This document shows, piece after piece, positions 1-8,467 of a stretch of DNA of 64,000 nt (the stretch's first letter is position 1; each line of letters opens with the position of its first letter). A program made the translations under genes and the position numbers. Below the pieces are notes generated by a model. That model ran no database searches, was not told where the DNA came from, and saw nothing but the letters and a program-made list of their open reading frames with translations. The stretch lies in assembly GCA_964413535.1 (NCBI GenBank), contig CAYPTB010000021.1, positions 103,241-167,240 on the forward strand. Direction: 5' to 3'. The DNA is from CAYPTB01 sp964413535 (GTDB taxonomy: Bacteria; Planctomycetota; UBA1135; GCA-002686595).

Positions 1-1527
1 CGAGGCGACATCGTAGCCGGGTACCTGGAGCACCGAGCCGTCGGCGCGCAGAGTGGGCGCCGTGACGATTCCCCGCAGCGGTGGGAACGGCCACGATCCG
101 GCGCGCGAGAGAAGGAGCCGCCCGTGCTTCTCGGACGGGTCTGAAGGTCCGTCATTCTCCTGGAGCTTCCGGCGCCACTTCGCGGCGCGCGACATCTGGT
201 CCACGAGCCAAAGCGCCGACGCGGAGTAGATCACGAGAGACTCGGCCCGCCTCCGCACGCCGTCGGCGGGCTGGTCGGCCTCGTCGCTCGCGGGCGCCAC
301 AGAGCCATACTTCACGAGTCGAACCAGCTCGGTCCCGCGCTGATAGATCCGCACGCCCGCGCGCACAAGCGCGTCCGTGGCTTGGTCCACGACCTCCGCG
401 ACCTCGCCGAGGTTGGTGTAGATCGTCGGCCTGGGAACGGGGCACCCCTCCGCTTCGCGCGCCTTCTCGATCTGACGGTCGGCGTAGCGCTCGGGGTCGC
501 CCTGGTCGAGCACGTGTCCGCTGATGCCCCAACCGGGATCGAGGAGGAAGCCCCGGATGGTCGGGTCGTCCACGTCTGCGCGGACGAGCGCACAGACCAC
601 GTACCAGACGACCGCCGAGCGATCGCCCATCCACATCGCGCCACACGTGAGCCCGAAGCCGTCGGAGTACGCGGGCCCGTCGCCTTTTCGCCAGCGCCAC
701 GGGTCCTCGGGATCGCATCCCTGCGCGATAGCGACACGGCAGAGACGTCCGACCTCGCGCGGGAGCTTGTCGAGGTTTGCGGTGACGTCGGACCCGGCTT
801 CGAGCGCGAGCGTGCCGCCCAATCCCGCGGCCGATGGTTTCGGTGCAGCCTTCTCGAACTGCGAGACGTCGTGCAACCCGTCGTTGAACTCGACGACCTC
901 CGCCCGTGCCTCGCTTCGACCCTTCGCGCGCTTCTGAGCGTCGGGGCGGTTGATGGTCCCGGGGAGCCGCATGATGCGATCGCAGTTGTGGCAGTGATCG
1001 CCGCCGAGCAACTCCTCCAGCTTGCGGTTGTAGCGCTCGGCCTCGGTCCATTCCTCGGGCGTGCCGTCGAGAGGGATGGGAACCTTGAGCCGCCAGAACG
1101 CTTGGTAGCCGCCACCGGAGAACACGACACACGTCGGCGTGGGGATCCCGTCCGGCAAGTTGCGCAGTCGGTCGAGGATGCGATCTCGCTCGGCCGCGTT
1201 GTGGGCGGCGGCGTCGGTGCCCTCCGATGGCGCGGATGGATCTACATCGACGTGGAGCCAAGAGAGGGCGGCGATGTCCGCCTTCTCCGGCTTCTTCGAC
1301 ATGGATCTGCGCGTCGAATTGACGGACCAGTAGAGGTTGCGCTTGAGCTCCGTGCCCTGCTTCTTGAGGAAGTCAGGGAGAGCGTCCCTCACCCCGTTGC
1401 CGCCAAAGGTTCCGGCGTCGATGCCCTTCCTATCGGGGTCGATCGCCACGAGAACCCAGGGCCCGCCAGGCAGGACCTTCTGGAGGAAGTCGATCGACGC
1501 TTGGTAGTCCGGCTGAGGCGCGCTCAT
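1..1527 (-). CDS. Archaeo-eukaryotic-type (RepB-like) DNA primase, partial
   Basis: Open frame of 509 codons from ATG at 1527 to the window edge, so the C-terminus is missing. About 90 residues in, the segment WLHVDVDPS has the hydrophobic-D-x-D pattern of the catalytic metal site of archaeo-eukaryotic primases. It is followed by SGGGYQAFWRL and, further on, RIMRLPGTINRP, the two signature stretches of RepB-type mobile-element primases. The expected role is primer synthesis for autonomous replication of the element. The ATG overlaps the stop of the upstream AlpA-like gene by 4 bp, so the two are translationally coupled. The residues beyond about 230 were not recognised; a helicase/ATPase part may follow off the window. 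Family assignment is good; the exact subfamily is inference. Confidence 0.75.
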   Translation of the reverse strand, partial: MSAPQPDYQASIDFLQKVLPGGPWVLVAIDPDRKGIDAGTFGGNGVRDALPDFLKKQGTELKRNLYWSVNSTRRSMSKKPEKADIAALSWLHVDVDPSAPSEGTDAAAHNAAERDRILDRLRNLPDGIPTPTCVVFSGGGYQAFWRLKVPIPLDGTPEEWTEAERYNRKLEELLGGDHCHNCDRIMRLPGTINRPDAQKRAKGRSEARAEVVEFNDGLHDVSQFEKAAPKPSAAGLGGTLALEAGSDVTANLDKLPREVGRLCRVAIAQGCDPEDPWRWRKGDGPAYSDGFGLTCGAMWMGDRSAVVWYVVCALVRADVDDPTIRGFLLDPGWGISGHVLDQGDPERYADRQIEKAREAEGCPVPRPTIYTNLGEVAEVVDQATDALVRAGVRIYQRGTELVRLVKYGSVAPASDEADQPADGVRRRAESLVIYSASALWLVDQMSRAAKWRRKLQENDGPSDPSEKHGRLLLSRAGSWPFPPLRGIVTAPTLRADGSVLQVPGYDVAS

Positions 1528-1790
1528 CCGCGCACCTCCTGCGCCGTGTTCGACAGACGGCGCGCCTCCATCCAGGCGTCGAGGTCGCGGCGACCGTAGC
1601 GGACGTGACGACCGACCTTGAAGTATGTCGGGCCGCATCCGGCCGCCCGCCAGTGCTCCAGGTTCTTGCGCGTGAAGCCCAGGTAGGCTGCGGCCTGGGT
1701 CGTGTTGAGGTACTCGGGTGTGGGAAGTTCGGCGCGGGCGAGCGCGAGCGCTGCGTCGAGTTCGACGCGACGGGGTTGGTTCGAGATCAC
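1524..1790 (-). CDS. AlpA/HTH_17-type DNA-binding protein (excisionase-like)
   Basis: 88-residue protein. The C-terminal two thirds has the winged helix-turn-helix of the MerR/AlpA excisionase family: LNTTQAAAYLGFTRKNLEHW forms the HTH, and the wing contains VGRHVRYGRRDLDAWM, close to the usual ending of this family. In integrative elements such proteins act as recombination directionality factors or as activators of the replication and integrase genes. It overlaps the primase start by 4 bp and is the first gene inside the element from the tRNA-Arg end. Which of the two roles it has cannot be told from sequence. Confidence 0.8.
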   Translation of the reverse strand: MISNQPRRVELDAALALARAELPTPEYLNTTQAAAYLGFTRKNLEHWRAAGCGPTYFKVGRHVRYGRRDLDAWMEARRLSNTAQEVRG

Positions 1791-2143
1791 GAATCAGTGC
1801 TCCCTCAGGGAGCGCCGAACGGCGGACCGCTCGACGCCCCGCGTTTGGGGTCGATTGATCCGCGCTTCCTCGAACCATCTGGTCACCGCTCCGCCGGGTC
1901 GTCGCCCATTCGGACGAGCGGACCTCGATGCGTGCGGGCCTATTGGGCGGCGCGCTACGGGTCTCGGGTTGGCTTCACCGGACCGATGGAAGCTTAGGCC
2001 CGAACCGGCCCGCACAAGGGGAATTCCGCGGCGAAGTCCCGCGTGCATCCGCCTTTCTATTTCCTTACTGCGATTCCACCTGACTTCCAACGCACGCACT
2101 AACGTCCACGCGCGGCACAACTTCGCTCACGTCGACCCGTAGA
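1791..2143. other. Element-end non-coding stretch
   Basis: About 350 bp between the AlpA-like gene and the tRNA-Arg remnant. An open frame of 108 codons exists on the minus strand (1794-2120), but its product is Arg-rich, has no recognisable motif and looks like chance coding. The region should hold the promoter for the AlpA-primase operon and the recombinase arm sites of this end. No clear promoter boxes or repeats were recognised. Confidence 0.4.
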
Positions 2144-2185
2144 TTTCTAATCCGACGGTCCCTGGTTCGAGTCCAGGCGGGCGCG
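2144..2185 (+). repeat. tRNA-Arg(UCU) 3'-end copy (attachment-site remnant)
   Basis: The sequence runs from a tRNA anticodon loop with UCU, through the 3' anticodon strand, a perfect T arm (5-bp stem CCTGG/CCAGG around TTCGAGT) and the acceptor strand CGGGCGC plus G. The 5' half is absent: upstream bases do not pair with the anticodon, T or acceptor strands. This is what a tyrosine-recombinase insertion into a tRNA leaves at its distal end. The intact gene should lie left of the window. A 3' CCA is not encoded here (CCC follows). Confidence 0.75.
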
Positions 2186-2253
2186 CCCAACTCGCGGACG
2201 GCCGCGCTCGGTGCTGTTGGTGCGCGCGCGGGCGCGGAGTAGGCTCTCGCACC

Positions 2254-3651
2254 TTGTTCCGCTACGTCTTGAGCTGGCGCTACCTCGTGAAGCGCCGCAC
2301 GAACTTGATCGCCATCGTGGGGCTGTTCCTGGCGGTGGGCGCGCTGATCATGATCCTGTCGATCATGACGGGCTTCCTGGAGGCGAACCGGAGCTTCCTG
2401 CGCGGCAGTCTGTCGGACGTGGTGATCGCGCCGCTCTTCGGCGAGCGTTCGGACGGGACGCAGGTGCGCGAGGACCCCGAGGCGCTGGTCGAGCTCGTGC
2501 GCGCGGATCCGCGCGTGCGCGCGGCCTCGGCGCGGTTGCGCTACTACGGGATCCTCCATCGGCCGGGTTACGTCGGCGCAGGGGGCCTGGCCGAGACGGC
2601 CGGCGGCGTGCTGGCGCGCACCGGAGTCGCGACACTCGCGGCCGTGCAGCTCGTCGGGGTCGATCCGCCTGCGGCCGACGGGGTCGGGAGCGCGTTGCAC
2701 GCGAACGATCCATCCGGGTTCGCGGCCGCGCTCGCGCGCGAGCCGCAGAAGGGCGTGCGCGTGGCGGACCCGCGCTCCCCGTTCCGGCGACCGCCGGACT
2801 TCCCCGCCGATGGGCCCGAGCCGGTCGTCGTGGGCGAGCAGCTCTTCGCCGCCCTCGAGCTCGCGCGCGGCGACGTGCTCGAGATCGTCACGGCGCGGCC
2901 GGATGCGGACGCGGCGGTCGAGCCGCGGCGCCTGCGCTTCACGGTCGCCGGGACGTTCCGCTCGGGTCAGAACGACGCCGACCTGTCGTGGATCTACGTG
3001 GCGCGGCCGGCGCTCGCGGCCATGGTCGGCGGACGCAGTTTCAGCGAGGCGTGCGTCGAGCTCTTCGACTACGAGCGCGACGGCGCGGCGTTCGGCGCGG
3101 ACGTCGCGCGGGCGCTCGACACGGCGCGCATGATCAAGGGCGACCGGCGCTACGAGGTGCGCACGTGGGAGTCCTTCGAGGGCTCGCTCGTGGGCGCGAT
3201 CGAGAACCAGCGCAGCTTGATGGCGATCATCCTGAGCCTGGTGCTGCTCGTGGCGGGCTTCACGGTGTTCGCGATCCTGTCGATGATGGTCCGGGAGAAG
3301 CGGCGCGACGTGGGGATCCTGACCGCGCTGGGCGCGACACCCGGGGGGCTCGTGTCGCTGTTCCTCCTGATCTCGCTGTGGGACGTGATGCTCGGCGCCG
3401 CCTCGGGCGCGCTGGTCGGCACGTGGGCCGCGCTCGAGATCGACGCGATCGAGCGCGGGCTGTCGAGCGTCCTGGGCGTCGACATCATCAACCGCGACAT
3501 GTACCTGTTCGACACGATCCCGAGCCGCGTGCAACCCGAGGCCGTGGCGCTGGTGCTCGTCGGAACGCTCGTCGCGGCGCTCCTCGCGGCGCTGGTCCCG
3601 GCTTGGAGCGCCTCGCGGCTCGACCCGCTGCAGGCGGTTCGACTCGAGTAG
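2254..3651 (+). CDS. LolC/LolE-family ABC transporter permease
   Basis: 465 residues from a TTG start. One transmembrane helix lies at about 18-42, a periplasmic MacB-type core domain at about 45-310, and three more helices near 318-345, 365-395 and 428-450, the four-helix FtsX layout. The C-terminus WSASRLDPLQAVRLE is the typical end of this family. Such proteins work with a LolD-type ATPase to release lipoproteins from the inner membrane or drive mechanotransmission. No ATPase gene is near, which is unusual because lolC/D/E are normally together. It is the first chromosomal gene after the tRNA-Arg insertion, about 70 bp from the duplicated tRNA end, so its native upstream region may have been replaced by the element. 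Confidence 0.85.
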   Translation: MFRYVLSWRYLVKRRTNLIAIVGLFLAVGALIMILSIMTGFLEANRSFLRGSLSDVVIAPLFGERSDGTQVREDPEALVELVRADPRVRAASARLRYYGILHRPGYVGAGGLAETAGGVLARTGVATLAAVQLVGVDPPAADGVGSALHANDPSGFAAALAREPQKGVRVADPRSPFRRPPDFPADGPEPVVVGEQLFAALELARGDVLEIVTARPDADAAVEPRRLRFTVAGTFRSGQNDADLSWIYVARPALAAMVGGRSFSEACVELFDYERDGAAFGADVARALDTARMIKGDRRYEVRTWESFEGSLVGAIENQRSLMAIILSLVLLVAGFTVFAILSMMVREKRRDVGILTALGATPGGLVSLFLLISLWDVMLGAASGALVGTWAALEIDAIERGLSSVLGVDIINRDMYLFDTIPSRVQPEAVALVLVGTLVAALLAALVPAWSASRLDPLQAVRLE

Positions 3652-3691
3652 CACGGTTGTCGCGCCGCGCCGCTTCGGTTCTGATCGGGGC

Positions 3692-4300
3692 GTGTCCGTT
3701 CGAGTCCTCGTCCTCGCGTGCGCCCTCGGCGCGCTGCCCGGTTGCCTGGCGCCGGACGCCGACGCGTCGGCGGCGCTCGCTGCGCGCCGCGCGGATCCGG
3801 GATCGCCCCTCGCCGATCTGGAACGCGCGCGGCGGCGACCGCTCGAGCCGCCGGCCGGGCACGTCCACGTGCTCGTGTTCGTCACCACCGATTGCCCCAT
3901 CTCGAACGCGTTCGCTCCGGAGATCCGCGCGATCGCGGCCGAGCACGCCGCGGATCCCGTGCGCTTCTTCCTCGTGCACGTCGACTGGGAGCTCACGGCG
4001 GAGGCGGCGCGCGCCCATGCAGCGGAGTTCGGCTACGAGCTCCCGATCCTCGTCGATCGCGAGCACACGCTCGTGCGCGCCACGGGAGCGAGCGTCACGC
4101 CGGAGGCCGTGGTCGTCACCGATTCCGGCGCGTTCGCCTACCGCGGCCGCATCGACGACCGCTTCGCGGACCTGGGCGTGAAGCGCCGCGCTCCGACGCG
4201 CCGCGACCTGCGCGATGCGCTCGAGGCCCTGCTCGCGGGTCGCGCGCCGCCCGTCGCGCGCACGCAGGCCGTGGGCTGCCTGATCCCCGACCTGCCGTAG
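3692..4300 (+). CDS. Redoxin/thioredoxin-fold lipoprotein with CPxSN motif
   Basis: 202 residues from GTG. A lipoprotein signal (LVLACALGALPGC, lipid Cys at 18) precedes a thioredoxin-like domain from about residue 55. Its beta1-alpha1 loop reads TTDCPISNAFAPE with a single Cys at 68, the CPxSN pattern seen in redoxin-like proteins often encoded beside or fused to Cu/ascorbate-type monooxygenases. There is no CXXC, so it is more likely a peroxiredoxin-like or copper-handling protein than a disulfide oxidoreductase. It lies 70 bp upstream of the copper monooxygenase and is probably co-transcribed with it. Delivery of electrons or copper to that enzyme is inference. Confidence 0.75.
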   Translation: MSVRVLVLACALGALPGCLAPDADASAALAARRADPGSPLADLERARRRPLEPPAGHVHVLVFVTTDCPISNAFAPEIRAIAAEHAADPVRFFLVHVDWELTAEAARAHAAEFGYELPILVDREHTLVRATGASVTPEAVVVTDSGAFAYRGRIDDRFADLGVKRRAPTRRDLRDALEALLAGRAPPVARTQAVGCLIPDLP

Positions 4301-4370
4301 GGCCCTTGTCATCCGGGTCGCGGCCCGCGACGATGCCCGCGCTCCCTCGGCCGCTTCGAAGGATCCAAGT

Positions 4371-5909
4371 ATGTCGCGCACGCAATCGGGACGCAGCGGG
4401 TTCGCGTCGTTCGCAGGGCTCGGCCTCGCCTCGACGGCGTGGCTGATGCCGGGCCACCTGGCGGGAGAGGAAGGCTCGCGCGCGAGCGGCGCGAGCGCCC
4501 CCGCCCAGGTGACCTTCGCCGAGCACGTCGCTCCGATCCTCTTCGAGCACTGCGCGTCCTGCCATCGACCGGGGGAAGCGGCGCCGTTCCCGCTCGAGAG
4601 CTACGCGGACGCGGCGAAGCGCGGGCGCATGCTCCAGATGGTGACGCAGACGCGTTTCATGCCGCCCTGGAAGCCGACGCCGGGCTACGGCGAGTTCAAG
4701 GACGCGCGCGCGCTCTCCGACGTCGACATCGAGACGTTGCGGCGCTGGGTCGAGTCGGGCATGGCGGAGGGCGACCCGGCGCGGACGCCTGCGCTGCCGC
4801 GCTTCGCGCCGGGCTGGCAGCTCGGCGAGCCGGACCTCGTGGTCACCATGGGCGAGCCCTTCGAGGTGCCCGCGGACGGCCCGGACCTCTACCGCAACTT
4901 CGTGATCCCGCTCGAGCTCGCCCAGGACGAGTGGGTCACCGCGGTCGAGGTGCGCCCCTCCGCGCGCAGCGTGGTGCACCACGCGCGGTTCTTCCTCGAC
5001 GACACGGGCACGGCGCGCCAGCTCGACGCGCGCGACGCGGGTCCGGGGTTCGACGGGATCGCCTTCGCCGCGACGGGCAACCTCGGCGGTTGGGCCGTGG
5101 GCGGCGTTCCGCGTCGGCTCCCCGACGGACTCGCGCGGCCGCTGCCCAAGGACGCGGAGCTCGTGCTCCAGGTGCACTTCCATCCGAGCGGCAAGCCGGA
5201 GCGCGAGCAGACGACGCTCGGGATCCACTTCGCCAGTGAGCGCCCGGAGCGCTCGCTCATGGAGTTCCAGGTCCCGCCGGAGTACGGCTCCTTCGCCGGC
5301 ATCGACATCCCGGCCGGCGAGGCGAACTACGTGGTGGCCGATCGCTTCGAGATCCCCGTGGACGTGGAGCTCGTCGACGTCGCGGGCCACGCGCACTACG
5401 TGTGCACGAAGATGATCGGCCGCGCGACGTTCCCCGACGGACGCACGGAGCCGCTCGTCTTCATCGACGACTGGGACTTCAACTGGCAGGGCTGGTACGA
5501 GTACCAAGAGCCCGTGTACCTGCCCGCCGGCACGCTCGTCGACGTCGAGCTCGTCTACGACAACTCCGCGCTGAACCCGCGCAACCCGCACTCGCCTCCG
5601 CGGCGCATCCGCTGGGGGCTCGAGTCCACCGATGAAATGGGCAGCTTGATCTTCAACGCCGTGCCGGTGAACGAGGACGACAAGGCCTGGTTCCACCTCG
5701 TGTCTGCGGGCCGCAACTTCGGGCCGCGGAAACAGGGAGCGAAGGACTTGCTCGCCTACCTGCGCTCGATGGATCGCGACGGCGACGGGGACGTCGAGCG
5801 GGACGAGGTGGGGGGCGACCTGCGCGAGCTCCTCGGTCACCTCGACCGCGACGGCGACAAGCGGCTCGACGCCGTCGAGCTCGACGCGCTCGAGGCCCGC
5901 ACGTTGTGA
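4371..5909 (+). CDS. Cytochrome c / copper type II monooxygenase / EF-hand fusion
   Basis: 512 residues. After an N-terminal export segment (about 1-32) there is a haem c site CASCH (61-65) followed by a small c-type domain, with MPPW near 97-100. Residues about 150-460 match the two-domain copper monooxygenase fold related to peptidylglycine hydroxylating monooxygenase: H203/H204, H269/H271 and H340/H342 fit the two copper centres, and M424 is positioned like the CuM methionine. The end carries two EF-hand-like loops (DRDGDGDVERDE and DRDGDKRLDAVE). Fusion of an electron-carrying haem to the monooxygenase suggests direct electron delivery in place of ascorbate. Substrate unknown. Its stop overlaps the start of the sulfatase-like gene by 4 bp. 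Confidence 0.85.
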   Translation: MSRTQSGRSGFASFAGLGLASTAWLMPGHLAGEEGSRASGASAPAQVTFAEHVAPILFEHCASCHRPGEAAPFPLESYADAAKRGRMLQMVTQTRFMPPWKPTPGYGEFKDARALSDVDIETLRRWVESGMAEGDPARTPALPRFAPGWQLGEPDLVVTMGEPFEVPADGPDLYRNFVIPLELAQDEWVTAVEVRPSARSVVHHARFFLDDTGTARQLDARDAGPGFDGIAFAATGNLGGWAVGGVPRRLPDGLARPLPKDAELVLQVHFHPSGKPEREQTTLGIHFASERPERSLMEFQVPPEYGSFAGIDIPAGEANYVVADRFEIPVDVELVDVAGHAHYVCTKMIGRATFPDGRTEPLVFIDDWDFNWQGWYEYQEPVYLPAGTLVDVELVYDNSALNPRNPHSPPRRIRWGLESTDEMGSLIFNAVPVNEDDKAWFHLVSAGRNFGPRKQGAKDLLAYLRSMDRDGDGDVERDEVGGDLRELLGHLDRDGDKRLDAVELDALEARTL

Positions 5910-8464
5910 GCCGGCCGACTCCGGGCGTGCAGAGCTCGCGTTCGTCCGACGGCGCGCCGCGCGGCGTCCGGGGCGCGGGGCTGCGTTCGAGCGTCGCGGG
6001 CGTGCTGCTGCACGGCTCGTGGGCGGCCCTCCTCTTCGCCCTCGCGCGCGCCGCGCTGTTCTTCGCCATGGAGCACTACGCGCACGGGAGCGACCTGGCG
6101 CGGACCGAGTTGCGCCTCGCGGCGGCCGCGCCCTCGATCGCGCTGTCCGCGGGCGCCGTCGGTGTCGCGGCGGCGGCGCTGGTCGCCCTGCGTCCGGGGG
6201 GCCTCGGGCGCTTCCTGCGCGCGGGCGCGAGCGTCGCTTGCGTGATCGTCGCGGCGCTCTTGATCCACGCGTTGCTCGCGGGGCTCCTCGGCGACGCGAC
6301 GCGTCGCATCGGCTGGGACACCCCGCGCGGGCGCTCGGCGCACCAGGCCCTGGCGGGTGTCTCGCTCGTCTCGGCGCTCGCGCTCGCGTTCGCGGAGCGT
6401 TGGAGGCGCGGGAGAGCGCGGGAGCCGCGCGTCGCCTTCGCCGCCGTTCCCCTCGCGGCGCTCGCGATCGCTCCCCTGCTGGCGCGCGCCGCGTGGCAGA
6501 GCTTGGAAGGCCTGATGCTCGTCTCCGAGATCGAGATCGAGCTCCCGGTGACGCGCCCCAAGCTCGACGTGCTCGTCGAGCGCACCGATCTCGCGCCGTA
6601 CTTCTCGGTCATCACGCCGTCCCTCGACTACGAGGTCGACGGCTCCGACATGCCCGCGCTCGTCCTGCCTGCGCCGGCGCGCGTTCGCATCAGGCTCGGC
6701 GATCTCGACGAGCCGCTGTACCTCAGGGCGCGCGCCGGGATCGACTGCAGCGTCTTCACGTCCGGCGCCGCGCAGGCCTTGGCCGGGACGCGGGTGTGCT
6801 TCGAGCTCTCGATGGTGGAGAGCAAGGGTCGTCCGCGCCGGGCCAAGGCGGGGAAGGCCGGGTTCGCCGTGCGCGAGGTGTTTCGCGGGGAAATCGCGGT
6901 GGAGTCGCTCGAGCTGGAGCAGGGCGTGCTCGGCGGGACGGCCTGGCTGGATGCGACCGGCGACGACGGATTGCTCGTGCAACCCGGAGACGTGATCGAG
7001 TTCTCGACCATGCTCGCCGACGCGCAGGGCGAGGTGCTGTCCGACGCTCCGCTCTTGTGCGGCTTCGGCGGCTTGACGCTCGAGCGCCGGACACTCTTGC
7101 CACGCGAGAGCTCGTCGCCCGAGCAACCGAACATCGTGCTGGTCGTGATGGACACGCAACGCGCGGATCGCCTGTCGGTGTACGGCTACGAGCGCGATAC
7201 GTCGCCGCGCCTGGCTGAGCTCGCCGCGCGCGGTCTGACCTACGACCAGGCCTACTCGACCTCGAGCTGGACCTGGCCGTCGACCGCCTCGATCCTCACC
7301 GGCCTGCATCCCGAGGAGCACGGTGTGGCGAGCAACCGCGCGTGCTACCTCCCCACTTCGCTCGACACGCTGGCGGAGGTGCTGCAGCGCGCGGGGTACA
7401 CGACGGCGGCCTTCTCCGCGAACCCGCTCGTCGTGCCCAACAAGAACTTCGACCAGGGCTTCGAGTCCTTCGAGCACGGCCGCGGCGCGTTCCGGCAGAG
7501 CAACCTCGTGCTGCCGGCCGTGCTCGAGTGGCTCGAGGCGGTGGCCGGCACGCGCTTCTTCCTCTACCTGCAGCTCACCGATCCGCACGTCCCGCTGATC
7601 CCACTGCCCGAAGGCCGGCGGCTCCACGCGCCCGACGTGGAGGAGGACTTCAACCCGTACATGATCGAGCGCGCGAACGTGCGCCTGCGCAAGGGAGCCG
7701 GCCACACCGAGTCGGGCGTCGTCGTCACCGAGCGCGTCGTCGAGCCGAAGGTGCAGACGAAGATCAAGCAGCAGTACGACGCCTGCACGTGGACCGGCGA
7801 TTACTACGTGGGGCTGCTCCTGGACCGGCTGAGCGCGCTCGGACTCGAGGACGAGACCGTCTTCGTGTTCACGAGCGACCACGGCGAGGAGCTCTTCGAA
7901 CACGGCCTCGTCGAGCACGGCAAGCAGCTCTACTCGGAGCTCGTGCACGTGCCGCTCGTACTCGCCGGCCCGGGCATCCCGCGCGGCGCGCGCATCGGAG
8001 AGCCCGTCTCGAACCGCCACCTGGCGCCGACGCTCGCGCGCATCGGCGGAGCGACGCTCGCGGGACTCCCCGACGCGCTCGATCTCGCGGCGCCGCCCGC
8101 GGATCTCGCCCGGCTCGAGCCGTCGGTGTTCTTCTCGACCGAGCAGGGCTGGTGGAACGGTCGCCAGGGTCAGACGATCTACGGCCTGCGCCGCGGCGAA
8201 TGGGTCGTGCACGTCGCGCCCGAGGGCGGGCCGTGGGGCGGCGACCCGGGCACGCGCGCGGGCGACGTCCGCCTCTACCACCTCGCCAGCGATCCGGGCG
8301 AGACGGTCGACCGCTCGGCCGACGAGCCAAAGCTCGCGGCCGAGCTGGCACAGGAGTGCCTGGACCGCGCCGCCCAACTCACCGCGCGCCGCGTGGCACC
8401 CGGCGTCGAGGCCGGCCAGGGCACGCTGCAAATGCTGCGCGACATCGGCTACGCGGACGAGTGA
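5906..8464 (+). CDS. Membrane-anchored sulfatase-fold enzyme with Thr at the nucleophile position
   Basis: 852 residues from GTG. The first about 200 residues hold four or so hydrophobic helices, then a predicted periplasmic beta-rich segment (about 200-400). The alkaline phosphatase/sulfatase domain starts at PNIVLVVMD (D416). A second metal site FTSDHGEE (D658, H659) is present. The motif where sulfatases carry the formylglycine Cys or Ser (C/S-x-P-x-R) reads SSWTWPSTASILTG, with Thr456 and no Cys, so ordinary formylglycine maturation is not possible. Thr nucleophiles are known in phosphoethanolamine and phosphoglycerol transferases of this superfamily. Hydrolase versus transferase is open. 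It is translationally coupled to the monooxygenase gene. Confidence 0.8.
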   Translation: MSRPTPGVQSSRSSDGAPRGVRGAGLRSSVAGVLLHGSWAALLFALARAALFFAMEHYAHGSDLARTELRLAAAAPSIALSAGAVGVAAAALVALRPGGLGRFLRAGASVACVIVAALLIHALLAGLLGDATRRIGWDTPRGRSAHQALAGVSLVSALALAFAERWRRGRAREPRVAFAAVPLAALAIAPLLARAAWQSLEGLMLVSEIEIELPVTRPKLDVLVERTDLAPYFSVITPSLDYEVDGSDMPALVLPAPARVRIRLGDLDEPLYLRARAGIDCSVFTSGAAQALAGTRVCFELSMVESKGRPRRAKAGKAGFAVREVFRGEIAVESLELEQGVLGGTAWLDATGDDGLLVQPGDVIEFSTMLADAQGEVLSDAPLLCGFGGLTLERRTLLPRESSSPEQPNIVLVVMDTQRADRLSVYGYERDTSPRLAELAARGLTYDQAYSTSSWTWPSTASILTGLHPEEHGVASNRACYLPTSLDTLAEVLQRAGYTTAAFSANPLVVPNKNFDQGFESFEHGRGAFRQSNLVLPAVLEWLEAVAGTRFFLYLQLTDPHVPLIPLPEGRRLHAPDVEEDFNPYMIERANVRLRKGAGHTESGVVVTERVVEPKVQTKIKQQYDACTWTGDYYVGLLLDRLSALGLEDETVFVFTSDHGEELFEHGLVEHGKQLYSELVHVPLVLAGPGIPRGARIGEPVSNRHLAPTLARIGGATLAGLPDALDLAAPPADLARLEPSVFFSTEQGWWNGRQGQTIYGLRRGEWVVHVAPEGGPWGGDPGTRAGDVRLYHLASDPGETVDRSADEPKLAAELAQECLDRAAQLTARRVAPGVEAGQGTLQMLRDIGYADE

Positions 8465-8467
8465 GGA

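Larger units (their letters stand above)
1..2185. mobile_element. Right end of an integrative element in tRNA-Arg(UCU)
   Basis: The first 2.2 kb carries an AlpA-like regulator and a primase gene, both reading leftward, and ends at a duplicated 3' half of a tRNA-Arg gene. This matches the layout of the complete element at 22902-31309: regulator, then replication protein, then (here off the window) the integrase next to the intact tRNA. The left boundary, the intact tRNA and the integrase lie upstream of base 1, so size and completeness are unknown. The boundary at 2185 is where the tRNA 3' end stops and the chromosomal permease region begins. Confidence 0.65.

Noticed and set aside
1794..2120. 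108-codon minus-strand gene at the element end
   Set aside because: Arg-rich, no motif or ribosome site, and composition fits chance coding in GC-rich DNA.
2065..3996. Long minus-strand open frame (643 codons) over the permease region
   Set aside because: Arg/His/Asp-rich shadow of the permease and lipoprotein genes; only its last part has meaning, as antisense reading of the tRNA-Arg copy.
5906..8464. Ordinary formylglycine sulfatase
   Set aside because: No Cys or Ser within a C/S-x-P-x-R context at the active-site position.
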